A stretch of 64,000 bases of DNA from Symsagittifera roscoffensis (Eukaryota > Xenacoelomorpha > Acoela > Convolutidae). Location of the stretch: assembly GCF_963678635.1 (NCBI RefSeq), contig NC_087063.1:16437006-16501005 (forward strand), written 5' to 3'. The notes beneath the pieces were generated by a model. That model worked only from the letters and a program-made list of their open reading frames with translations, had not been told where the DNA came from and did no database searches. Shown piece after piece: positions 11,301 to 21,867 of the stretch (its first letter is position 1; each line of letters starts with the position of its first letter). A program made the position numbers and the translations under genes.

Positions 11301-13009
11301 TGTTTGAGTTTTAGATAAAGTTTGAGCAAAAAAAGCAAGCGAGCAGATTTTTTATAGAAAAATAGGCGGTTTAATTTTAATATTACTCTTGTATTTTTTT
11401 GGAATTTTTTTCACCGCGGTTTTGAGAATGGAATCTTCAATAATTCAAAAAATATTTGTAAGAAAATTGAACAAAATTTTTTTTTACTGTGATCGTTGAT
11501 TAATCCAATTTTCTAAGCTGTCGTCAAATTCTTTTATCAGACCGCTAACAAAAAATGACACTATATTGAAAAGAAATATAAAGGTTCTTTTCACAAATAT
11601 GGACGGAACACTCTGTGCCACTTGCCCAACAGCCAGAAATAATTGCCTAAAGCAATACCTGAACTTTGATGACAATTATCTCATTAAACATGTGAGACTG
11701 TTGCAACTACAGTGAGGGGGGTTTCTTACAGTAGAAAATTCTTGATGCTCCTAATGCTATGAAAACTTTTGTCCAACTATACGCGCTCGCTACAAATTTG
11801 TATAAAAAACTGTAGCTTAACAAATGAAGAGCATCAGCTTGAGCGAACACCGAAGTCTGTCAATTTCATAATATTGAAACATGCTTACTGTACCTTTCCA
11901 TAGTGTGAAAATAATGCGTTTCTGATATCATGAATGCTCTTGCGATTATATTACAAGTGTTTTAATTGCTTTATTAAAAACTCGTTTCCATTTTGATAAA
12001 ATCAGGTAATATTAAAATGTATGGGATTGTATGGGTTACTAAAATGTATGGGTAATATGAGAACGGGTTAAAGGTATGTCACTTGCATAAGCGGTTAATC
12101 AATTATTTTTTATAGAGAAACTGCTGATGTCTTGGCAACTTCTTATTTGAAAATTTTAACATTAAGTTTTTCATCATTCATTAACAAAACTTTTTGATAT
12201 TCTTTAAAAATGTCAAACAAGTATCTTCAGCTTCAGCAGGGCCCCTAGTTTCAAAGATCATTGTTCGAATTAGTCACAGCTGAAAGACCCATGATTGAGG
12301 GGTTAAAGACCTGAAATTTGAGTTCGGTCAGGCCTGAGTTTTTGCAAATTGAAAAATTTCGTTTTTTTTTCTGCTCAAACTTCCGAAGAATGGACTTTTG
12401 AAATTTCAGTTTTGTTCTGTTATTCTGATTTTTTTTCTAACAAAACTCTACTGGCGCAAAAAAAAACTTTTTAGATATTTTTTGACAGTAAAATTAATTT
12501 TCTGATGTATTTTTTCTTGATTTGTCGATTCCTCTGCACGTAATCGTAGTCAATCATTTTTGTATCGCATGTGGTGTAAAGCTCCGCTTTGCCTCTGCGT
12601 ACAATTTTACTGTCTTCAGAACTGAAAGAAATTTTATGACCAGCATATTATCCATAGTATGGAATTGTATGATGAGCGTTTTTGTCAAACCGCGGTACAA
12701 AATTTAATGAATTTATGTTATTGATTAGTTGGAAATTAGCTCCACCCTACCTGCTTTTATTAGGTTTTCACTGAGAGGGAAAACAATCAAGTCTAAGAAT
12801 TCAATGAGTTTTCAAAAATCGCTTTTGTAAATATCGATTTGGAAGGTAAAAGTCGATTTCAATTAATTACACTTTTTGGCGAAATGATTATTTTGCCAAA
12901 TTGCAATTTCGAGTAATCAAATTTTTAATCAGCGAGCTTTTCAATCGGATGTTTTTACATGGGTGCACATTCTAATAATCCGGCCCCCAAATTAAGATTA
13001 GATTAAGAC

Positions 13010-13298
13010 CAGGGGGCGGATTTGGGGGGGGGGGGGGGGTGGCGGACTCTTCCGCTTCAGGGATTCGACCCCCTGCCGACCCAAAAGGTCCCCCCTTTGA
13101 ACTTTTTTCAGATATCCATTTGTGGCTGAAGGACCCTAAATTTTTTCTAAAGAGTTTTTTAAATGTTCCAAAAAGTGCCTAAAAACGCCTTTTAACGACG
13201 CCTGTTATTTTTGCCAGCGACGTTTTTTTGGAAAATTTCTCGACGTTTTTTTGGAAAATCTGCCCCCCCCCCTCGAGAAAACCCTAGATCCGCCCCTG
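13010..13298 (+). mobile_element. hAT-like MITE, family 1 copy B, perfect 8-bp duplication
   Basis: Starts CAGGGGGCGGATTT and ends CCTAGATCCGCCCCTG. The flanks ATTAAGAC (13002-13009) and ATTAAGAC (13299-13306) form an exact 8-bp target duplication, the hallmark of hAT superfamily insertion. The 289-bp interior contains G and C runs and no ORF, so it depends on a transposase encoded elsewhere. Confidence 0.85.
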
Positions 13299-13389
13299 AT
13301 TAAGACGATTCAATCACCAAGGAAATAACCAACTTATGAGCTGTTCATTTGCGCCTCTAGTTACGATCTCCATGCGGTAATTTATTGGG

Positions 13390-13520
13390 TTATTTTTCCG
13401 AACTGGCTAGTGCCCTTTCACCCTCAGGCAACGAGTTAAAATCATGATGGGCCTCGAACAGTCGACTTTTGCTAGAGCATCGGGCATACGCCTGCTAAGG
13501 CATGGCCGCTTGGTTGCTAT
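13390..13520 (-). repeat. tRNA-derived SINE, minus strand
   Basis: On the minus strand, AAGCGGCCATGCCTTAGCAG and the following GCGTATGCC resemble an A box, and CTGTTCGAGGCCC is a B box. The body ATCATGATTTTAACTCGTTG followed by CCTGAGGGTGA matches the SINE at 6651-6890. Divergence between the two copies suggests old insertions. Confidence 0.55.
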
Positions 13521-14489
13521 GGCATGACTATGGGTTTTGGACAAGAATGTTATTTCGAGTATGGGGTGAGAATGGTGTAAATTATAATGATGTTAATTTT
13601 TAACCAGTTATATAACACTAGCTAAACTATAAGCAGTCGGAACGTGGTATGCAGGTCAGCGGCCACAAAGCATTTTTCATATTAGTTACTCATTAGCTAT
13701 TTTACGACATGTTCCAAATTACCTCATGTCACCAGAAAGAGGTAATGCGCTAACTTGGCATACGCAATTTGAAATAGATGGCATAAACTATGTCAGAATA
13801 GGGTTAAATGTCAAATCCTAGGTGCTTCGGGTCATATGATGTTTCGACAACATTGTTTCATACTTACCATTTTACTCAAATTTCCCCATCAATTAATTCT
13901 AATTGTCAGCAAGATAGTTTTTAAATTCTCATTGCTGCTGAAAAAAAGCCGATTGATGTAGAGGTATACTATTTTAAAATAGCGCCTATGTTTTTGTCCG
14001 ACCAACTTTCATTCGGGTGTTTCTGTTGCGCATAAAGTTCCTTAACATTTCTAGTAATTTGGCTATAATTTCACTATTCCAAGCACGCTATGCGAATTTG
14101 GTTGAAATAAGTTTTTTGTATGGGTTAGTTTTTTTTCTGACAATTAAATTTTTTGCACTACCAAAGCTTTGTTGTCAATAGACGCTCGGGAAGCGATACT
14201 TAATGCTTGTTTAACGCTATTCATTGTGTTTTTGCTACCGTGTTTTCTAGAAAATCGACAGTGTTTTCCTGAGACAAACTTATGGATTTTTTATAGATTT
14301 TTGTTTTTCAAATTTTTTTTTGACTTATTGGTCTCGTTTTTTGCTAGCTTGCAAGCCAGCCTTTTTGGCCAATTTACCATTCCTGATTTTGGTTATTTTC
14401 CTTTTTATTTTCGTTTTTTTTTTGTTTTTTTGTTTCGGCTGAAATGATATATGCTTATATCATATCAGCTTTGTCACCTGACTTTCTAG

Positions 14490-15020
14490 ATTAAATTTTT
14501 TACAACAATTTTGTTTTCTCGGCTCAACTGGCGTGTTGTCCGCTTTTTTGCCAATCGACAAAATTTCTGAACAATAATTCAACGCTGGTGATTGCGGTTT
14601 TTGACTTGTCGTCTTCAAAGAAACACCACTAGAGATAAACGCTAAAAAAATGTAGATGTATCAAGAAGTTCAGATCAAATTTTGTACGACAACAATTTTG
14701 TTTTCAGCTCAGCTGGCGTCTAGCCATGTGGTGTAGGTTTATTCGCCAGTCGTCAAGCTTTCTGAATAAATATTCAACGCTGGTGATTGCGTTTCTTGAA
14801 TTGTGTCTTCAAACTAATTACCACTAGAGATGAGTGCAAACAAAATTGCGGATGGAGTTTTGAAATATTTAGATCAAAATTTATACGACAACAACTTTTT
14901 TCGGCTCAACTGGCGTCTAGCCATGTTTTGCTGGCCTATTTGGCAATCGACAGGCTTTCTGATTATCTTTTCAACGCTTGTGATTGCGTTTTTTGAACTG
15001 TTGTCCTCAAACTGAACACC
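14490..15020 (+). repeat. Three tandem copies of a ~190-bp unit
   Basis: Related blocks begin near 14500, 14690 and 14880. Each has ACGACAACAATTTT-like sequence, GGCTCAACTGGCGTCTAGCC, a CAATCGACA-like word, CAACGCTGGTGATTGCG and ACCACTAGAGAT. The third copy contains an ATG frame (14830-15015, 61 codons) with a hydrophobic C-terminal segment that the first two copies do not keep open. Short matches to the block also occur near 10750 and 52235, so the unit is part of a dispersed family. Confidence 0.6.
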
Positions 15021-16857
15021 ACGAGATAGACTGGTTAAATTTTGTAGTTTTTTTGTCATATTTTGTCATTTTTTGAAAATCGACTCAACCGTTTCCCTCC
15101 CATTTTCTGTCCGCTAGCTTACAGAATTTAGTTTTTAGGTATCGCAAATACTCTGAAGCCCTTTCTTTGCCTCTATGTTAATCTATCCGCTGACTGAAAC
15201 TGAGTGTTTGTATCCTAAAACAGTCATTATCACGCCTGGTTTCGAGTTTGTTTTAAAAAGTTACCACGAACTTAAAGTGGCCATAAGAACTGTTCAATGC
15301 TCAATTTTGATATTTCTACTTAAGTTCCCATTTTACGCGATCCCAGGTTGAGTTCACATTGAAAATCAGCGATAGAAAAAAGAAAAAAACAGCGATGCCA
15401 TTGATGAATTAACGATGTTCATTGCCACAATAGCAAACTTATCGGTAGGTTATTGCTAATTTGGCTAATTTTTAGAGATGAAACAGTAAAAAAAAAAAAA
15501 CTTATCAAAATGAGCTCAAACGGTAAACTACTGGGGTTCGATCCCGCACTCATCATTATACATGAATCAGCGCTGGAAAATAGCCATCACTGGGATAGTA
15601 CAGAAAAAGCGATAATTAACGGTGGGTCTTCAACCCGGGATTGTCGATCAAGTTATATACGTCGACCAATTTATACATGACGTCATATAAAAAATACAAT
15701 CTAGGTTGATGGATTTTTCGCGCAATGCCCTTTGAGTTGAAATTTGAATGACATCAAAAAAATTTGAGAAAATTTTCTCAATATAGATAGCAATTGTTCA
15801 AAAATTTTCGATTTATAGTCTATTTTTGAGCATTTTTTTAAAATTAAAATGGATCGAACATTGGTTTCATTGAAAGAAAAAAATTATTGAGGATTGTTGT
15901 AGCTCTTCTCATCAGAAGAATATTTGCAAAAAAAATGATAAACTTTAGAAAACCAGTCATTTCTTAAAAACAACTGTAGTAAACTACAGACTCTGCTGGT
16001 GTCCTGAGCGTTCTTTTTGGTCATATCTCAGTGTCGAGAAAAATTGGTTTAAAATATTTCATAAAAAAAAACCTGTATGTAAAGCCATAAATATTTTAAG
16101 TTTAATTCAGTTTTATCCTTTTTATTCACTACTTTCCGGGTAAACAAAGAAATTTGAAACAATCTTGGAAATTTTCTTCAAAAAGTTGAAAAAACAGAGG
16201 AAAATTCGTTGTACCGACGCACATTAGCAAAACTGGGGGGAGATAAATTTTACTTCAAGTATTTGCCCGCTGCCAACCCAAAGGGTCCCTATTTGGTTCT
16301 TTTCTTTCAACCTCTAAGCCAAAAAATGTCATCGCGGCGCGGAGTTTGCTGGAAAATTTCTGCACTATTACGCCCGCTTTTGAAAGAGTAAAAACATAAT
16401 CATGCCGATTTCTTTGCGATATAAAAACCCATTATTTGCTGAAAACTTTAGCTTCTTGGTGGTGACGTTTCAGGCTGGTGTTAGATGCTTACGCCATTAT
16501 TTTAATCAAAATGCACTGTCATAGCCTTAGAGCGATGGACTGCAAACAGGAAATGCTGTAATCTTAGCCGTCAAACGAAAATTGGACTTTATCTTATGTC
16601 ATTCCAGCTAAAAAGTGATGTCAACTTGAATTTAACACGTCACTGCCTTTAGGGAACTTTTTTGACAGCTATGTTTGAAGGCGAAAAATTTTTAAGAGGC
16701 TGCACGCGTTTGTTATTTCCTTGGTGCAACTTTTTGAACATTTGATCTTTTACTTGTGTGTTTTTGGGGCTGCAGTTCTGCTGGACTGAGCTTGATCTAA
16801 TTTGACGTGGAAACAGGTCAAATTTTTACTGATGCCCAAATTATTTTATGCCTGCAG

Positions 16858-17297
16858 ATCGGAGAAACAAAAAGACACCAGCTGATGAACGGAGGTGGAG
16901 CAGGAAGCCGCGGTAAACACCACAACATTAACAACAACATTAACAACAACAATAGCAGCATAAATAGCAATCAATATCAACAACATCAACACCTTCCGAA
17001 TGCTCACCAGTCCTTTACCCTTGATCTTCAACACCACCCCCCTCCACAACAGTCATACGACATGACCTCCCCAAACAGCAACTCCCAAAACTGGGCTTCA
17101 TCCAACCCAAATGGATCCCACTCTTCCCAGAACAATTCACACCTCGGATCCCCACAAGGAGAAGTGTCGAGGAGTTACAGAATCGTGAAGGTGCGAATTG
17201 CAGGCAAGGATCCGGACTTCGTCGAAATTGACCTGCCACTGACTAAATTGACGCTAAGAGGCTTAATTGAGGTTGCATGTTTGGAGTTATTCGAAAC
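16858..17297 (+). CDS. ANKRD40: ANKRD40-like gene, exon with start of the conserved C-terminal domain
   Basis: Acceptor TTTATGCCTGCAG ends at 16857 and donor GTAAGT begins at 17298. The first two thirds encode an Asn/Gln/His/Ser-rich disordered stretch, and the end encodes YRIVKVRIAGKDPDFVEIDL and LTLRGLIEVACLELFE, closely resembling the conserved C-terminal region of vertebrate ANKRD40 (VRI-x5-DFIEIEL-x5-TYxELLxVCCxELG). Phase 0 in and phase 2 out agree with the neighbouring exons. Confidence 0.88.
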
Positions 17298-19197
17298 GTA
17301 AGTCAAGGTGTTTCTTTTTTTACATCAGTGGGATGTCCTTTTGTTTTTGGGAAATTACAATTTTATATATTCCTACATAATTCCTTCTAAGGTACTTAAA
17401 AAATGACCAAGGCAAAGAACTGTGTTATGTCAAACTAGAGATTACTTTTCGAAGAAATAAAAAGTTTTGCATGTTAACCTCCAATAAATAAAATGGAAAA
17501 GTTCCCTTAAAGTTATACGAAAATTATTTCTCCGAAAAGTATTGTGACAAAAAACCATATATTAAAAAGAACTGTCGTTTTCTGTGCAAACAATAACCAA
17601 CAGATAGATCTATGGGTAATTGTCCCATCGAATTTTTCAAAATATTATTTTTTTATCTCATTTCTTGCTCGAAAATAGATTTGTTTACGATTTGTAGCAC
17701 CTGAATTTGCTATTTTTATTTTAATATTTATCTGATATTTATTTGTGGCACCTGAATTTGCTGGGGAATAAACCCGAAACCCAAATTTCTTGCCTTTACG
17801 TTGTCGGAACCAGGCGCAGAGCAGGAATTTTGTCAACCTTGTTTAGGTCGACCAAAATGATTTTCCTATCTCTCCAAAACAGCATAAAAGCCGTATTGTA
17901 CTCAGCATAAAAGCCGTAATTTTAAAAGTTAGAGCCGAAAGAAACTGTAAGATTTCCGAAAGAAAAATTTTCGGATAGCGAGTTTGGTCAACCCTAGCGC
18001 TTCTCTCCTCCGGACTAAGCGCTCCTCCTCAAAAAAGTCCTTATTGGCGTCAGAGGCTTGAGTTCTCAATAAGTTTTAGGGTTAGTTGACCATTAATGTA
18101 TGTTTTTAAAACGTACCAAAATCATGACCCTTTGAGTGATCAGGGCTCAAATCTGATGTTTGTACCTTGCATATCTTCGAATTGAAATCTATCAACGTTT
18201 TTGTTGAACTTCGGTTAAATTTATTTGAGGTATATTTGAAACTAATTTAACAACAGATTGAAGCCAATTTGAAGCCTAGCAACAGTAATTACATTTAAAA
18301 ATTTTAATAGTCTTCTGCAATGATTTGCTAATTCAAAACTTTCTAAAATCTTAAAAATTTCCTTGAGCTGCTTTCAAAGAATGAATCTGAGATTGATTGA
18401 TTTTTTCTGACCAGAATTCACATATGAAAAGAAGGAACAAGGCACAGATCTAAGATTTGTGGTAAGATCTTAGGTTTTTTCAAAAAAAAAGGGGGGCTAT
18501 TCAGGAAAAAGATCAATTACGAACTGAATTTGAATCTTCGATTTGTAACAGCAAAACAGTCAATAATAGATTCAGTTTTTATAGATTCACTTGCAACTGC
18601 CAATTTCTCCGCTTCACATTCATGTAATTTTTAATTTTCTATCTCCTGTTATAGTTTTTTTTAAAAACCTGAAAAGATCCCTCCCACCTTTGCCCTTTTT
18701 CATTGTTAAAATCTGAAAAGAGGGGGTCTCGAGCTTTGAGGCTGGTTGAATCTCTTAAAGCTTTATGGCCTAACTAGTTTTGTTCCCGACTCAAAAAACG
18801 TTTAGAATTTGGAGTGTGGTGTCATACTAAAACCTATAAGGCCAAGTTTAAGGTTCAGAACAAAGATTTTAAAAAACTTTTCTTTGTCAAGAAAAATCAA
18901 CCTGAATGTTTCCGTTTTTATACTGCTGGCAAAGTTTAGGCATGGATTGGTTAATTGGAGAGGACTTGAAATGATTTTACATGATTTTTGCTATGATTAT
19001 GGTTGTTTCTTAATTTTAGAAGCTTAATTTGAACGCGATGCTCTTTTCAAGAAAAACAAAAAAGTTTAAAAAAATATTTAAAAAAAAAACAGTTCGTTTT
19101 TTGTCGAACTGCCTGAAAATTTCACTGTAGTTGTTACTGCCGTGAAAATCATTTGTGATACGTTTGCAGTATACGATTAATTCTTTGTTTTATTAAG
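17298..19197. other. Intron of the ANKRD40-like gene
   Basis: 1.9-kb AT-rich GT-AG intron with a short duplicated word (GGCACCTGAATTTGCT at about 17695 and 17745). No gene or mobile element boundary is supported. Confidence 0.6.
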
Positions 19198-19618
19198 GTT
19201 TCCCGTACATGTTGAGCGTGTTCGAAAGCTACCCAACACACGGCTGAGACGAGACGTCGAAGTGGAAAGACTCGGCAACTACTCGGAAATCGAACTGGTT
19301 CTCGCATCGCCCACCACTCTCAGCCAGATGCACGCGGGACACCAGCACCAGACAAGTCACGTGAACAACAATGGAAATCACGTGAATAGCAACGGGAATC
19401 ACGTGACCAACAATGGAAATCTGAATGCTAATCATGGCCATATAAGCACGCATAACAGTAATTCCCACCTAAATCACCATCACGTACATCAACACCAAGT
19501 ACCTCCCCCCATTTTGAAAGACACGAGCACCCCCACCTCACCCAACGGAGGGCAATCAGTTGGAGGAAAAGTGGCAAGCAGCTCTTCCGAAACTTCTGCT
19601 TCCGAGTTCCAATGTTGA
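19198..19618 (+). CDS. ANKRD40: ANKRD40-like gene, last exon
   Basis: Acceptor TGTTTTATTAAG ends at 19197; the single first base completes a codon left by the previous exon. The exon encodes VERVRKLPNTRLRRDVEVER and the following GNYSEIELVL, matching the conserved VEKIRKLPNT-LLRKDKDV-RLxDxQELELVL region of ANKRD40, which fixes the identity of the gene. It continues into a His/Asn-rich tail with three NHV-N-NG type repeats and a Ser/Thr tail, ending in TGA at 19616-19618. The tail is longer than in vertebrates. Confidence 0.9.
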
Positions 19619-20139
19619 TAGCTTGCATTAGTTTTAATTTAAAATACCTAATTAAAATTCCGAACACATGGGCCAGATCCGTAAAACTACCAGCAAAGAA
19701 AACTCCCTATGCCATATTAAAAACTAGCGGAGATATTGCTTGGTAGGTTTCCAGTTAAATTGAAGCCGTATATCTAAATATTTTATTTATTGTGCAATCT
19801 CTTACCAAAATTTTTTAGTTTTCGCTATTAAAAATATTATATCAATTATTTATAACCATGTAAATTTGTAGTTTCAAGCAGAGTTTACTCTAATATTTTA
19901 GTGTTTTTTTTCTGTTCGAGAATGGAATTTGAAATTATTCTATACTAATTCGATTGCGTCCAAATTCGGTTTCATAAAATAACCGAACACCTGAAATATC
20001 AGATGCATTTACTTCTATCTTTTCCGGTATTTGAATAATTTACTCAAGAAATCGTATCTATTGAACTGCCTGTGTATCAATAAAAGTTTCACAGATATTT
20101 GAAAGTTTTTCTAAATGGAATAACAAGTGGAAAGTTGAA
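19619..20139. other. 3' UTR of ANKRD40-like gene and short intergenic spacer
   Basis: Only about 520 bp separate the ANKRD40-like stop from the ATG of the next gene on the same strand. The stretch is AT-rich and ends with AATAAA at 20079-20084. No other feature is seen. Confidence 0.6.
20079..20084 (+). terminator. Candidate polyadenylation signal AATAAA
   Basis: Perfect AATAAA 461 bp after the ANKRD40-like stop and 55 bp before the next ATG. The position fits 3' end formation of the upstream gene, but no transcript data support it, and it would leave very little space for the next gene's promoter. Confidence 0.4.
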
Positions 20140-20989
20140 ATGAATCGAGTCATTTTCCGCTTTTTGGCCTTAATACACGTTACAGGTGTATTCTTGGTAA
20201 AAGGCCTAATCAACTCGGATCGCCTGATTTATATCGAAGGCTTACCCGCCGACCACAAAGACGGCTGGAAAGTGTCGTACAAATTCATGTATCCCGACGA
20301 ATGCAACCAATACTGTGTGAACACCAAAAGCTGTGAATCATTCAGCTGGAACTCTCAAAACAGTGACTGCCGTTTTTATCCTTGGGCTCTAGACCCCCAA
20401 TACTTCTCGAAAGTCTCTCGAACCTACTGGTACGTGAAAAACTTCCGAGAAGTTCGAAGTAATTTTGGCGCTGCTTCACTTAAGATGAACGCAAACAATA
20501 ACTACTTGGAACAGCAGCCACAAAGTTTGGAAACTACAAGTGGAACTACGAGTCTGACTTCGAGATACACGACAAGTCTAACAACTCCAGGAAACACATC
20601 GCAGACTACTAGTTTGACTACAAGTTCAACTACCAGTCCGACTACAAGCTTGACCACAAGCTCGACTACTAGTTCCACGAGCAGTTCGACAACTAGTTCA
20701 ACTACTAGTTCCACCACAAGCTCAACGACTAGCAGTACGACAAGCTCCACTACTAGTTCGACTACGAGCTACACGTCTAGTCACACTACAAGCTCAACGA
20801 CAAGCTCAACGTCTAGTGGCACGACAAGTGTCACACTTCCATACGTGACTCCGATTCCACCGATGCAGGTGCATGGCATTGAACCTGGGTACGGATTCCT
20901 GGTCGTGTCCGACAGCCAGTTTGTTTTGTTGCCGACGTTGCAACTGGTCATAATTTCGGAGCATGCAACTTTCTCCCAGAATGCAAAGT
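20140..20989 (+). CDS. PAN/apple-domain mucin-like secreted protein, exon 1
   Basis: The ATG at 20140 is followed by a hydrophobic signal peptide (residues about 1-21). Residues about 27-105 resemble a PAN/apple module: Cys 55, 59, 65 and 77 in C-x3-C-x5-C-x11-C spacing, with ESFSWNSQNSDCRFYPW. Residues about 131-234 are almost only Ser and Thr, a likely O-glycosylated mucin-like stalk made from a degenerate ACA/ACT/AGC/AGT codon repeat. The donor GTGAGT begins at 20990; the 850-nt exon ends in phase 1, matching the 143-nt exon at 25000. The product is predicted to be extracellular. I cannot assign it to a named gene. Confidence 0.75.
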
Positions 20990-21415
20990 GTGAGTGGTCC
21001 TTTTATAATAAACGGACAAGTTTCGCAGATCCGGTGCTTTTGACACGGACCGAATTCTGTTTCAATTTTTTCTTATGTTCTAAACCATGAAACATTATTA
21101 GCAGACTTTTGAGGCCACTTACTGATGAAGCTGATGACTAGTAAAAAAGCTGAGCTGTCATTGAGGTTATTCCGACTCATAGTTCTTGGAACAACATCCC
21201 AGTAAGAGTCCCATAGTTGTTCGGCACCACTTCTATAATAGGGTTTTTGGCGAACTAGGCTGCTTTGCCTGTAGCCTCAGAAGAAATCCAATAATGGTAA
21301 AATTAGTTTCGTAGCTTTCTGACCCCGAATCAATACCATATTCTGGTCCCAACGGTCTGAACATGCTAAATTTTGGTCCATTTTGGTCCTGAACATAGAA
21401 TTAATACCTCGACAC

Positions 21416-21867
21416 CAGGGATGTAAAATAATATATTTCAATATATTTTTTCAAAAAATAAATATATTTATATTTTTGAGGAGAAAAATAAATATAAAAA
21501 TATATTTAAATGTTTCCTGACGGGGAGAAAAAATTCTGAACAATCATGAATTGATGATTTCATTAACAGTGAAAGCGTTCCAAAGTGTTTTATTAATGAA
21601 CAAAAATAATTGTCCTTCAAAGTTGATAGCTAGCTTAACTCGAATGGATTAATCGTGCGTCGCTTGCATTCTGACAATTGAATTGTCAATTAGCCAAGCC
21701 AAGCCAAGCTTCAATTATTGGCCGAGTTATGTTGGAAACCTGCTTTGCAATTCAAACAATAATTGTTACGAAAAATAAATATATTTATTTTTTTAACTGG
21801 AAAATAAATTATTTAAATGTATTTATTGTCAATATATTTAAATACAATATATTTTTTTACATCCCTG
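21416..21867 (+). mobile_element. hAT-like MITE, family 2, perfect 8-bp duplication
   Basis: Begins CAGGGATGTAAAATAATATA and ends ATATTTTTTTACATCCCTG, an inverted terminal repeat. Identical 8-bp flanks CTCGACAC (21408-21415 and 21868-21875) show insertion with a hAT-type target duplication. The 452-bp interior is dominated by AATATATTTA runs at both ends and has no transposase. Confidence 0.85.

Larger units (their letters stand above)
10312..16857. other. Large intron of the ANKRD40-like gene
   Basis: 6.5-kb intron. It contains a pol III-type tRNA-like unit (10477-10549), a dispersed repeat (10985-11300), a hAT MITE with perfect target duplication (13010-13298), an inverted SINE (13390-13520) and a tandem triplication of about 190 bp (14490-15020). 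The remaining sequence is AT-rich with no supported gene. Confidence 0.65.

Noticed and set aside
14169-14447. 92-codon Phe/Leu-rich ORF
   Set aside because: Non-ATG start, composition follows the T-rich sequence, no similarity seen; probably chance.
20502-20750. Minus-strand ORF with repeated ELVV units
   Set aside because: It is the complement of the Ser/Thr repeat of the PAN gene; no signal, no independent support.
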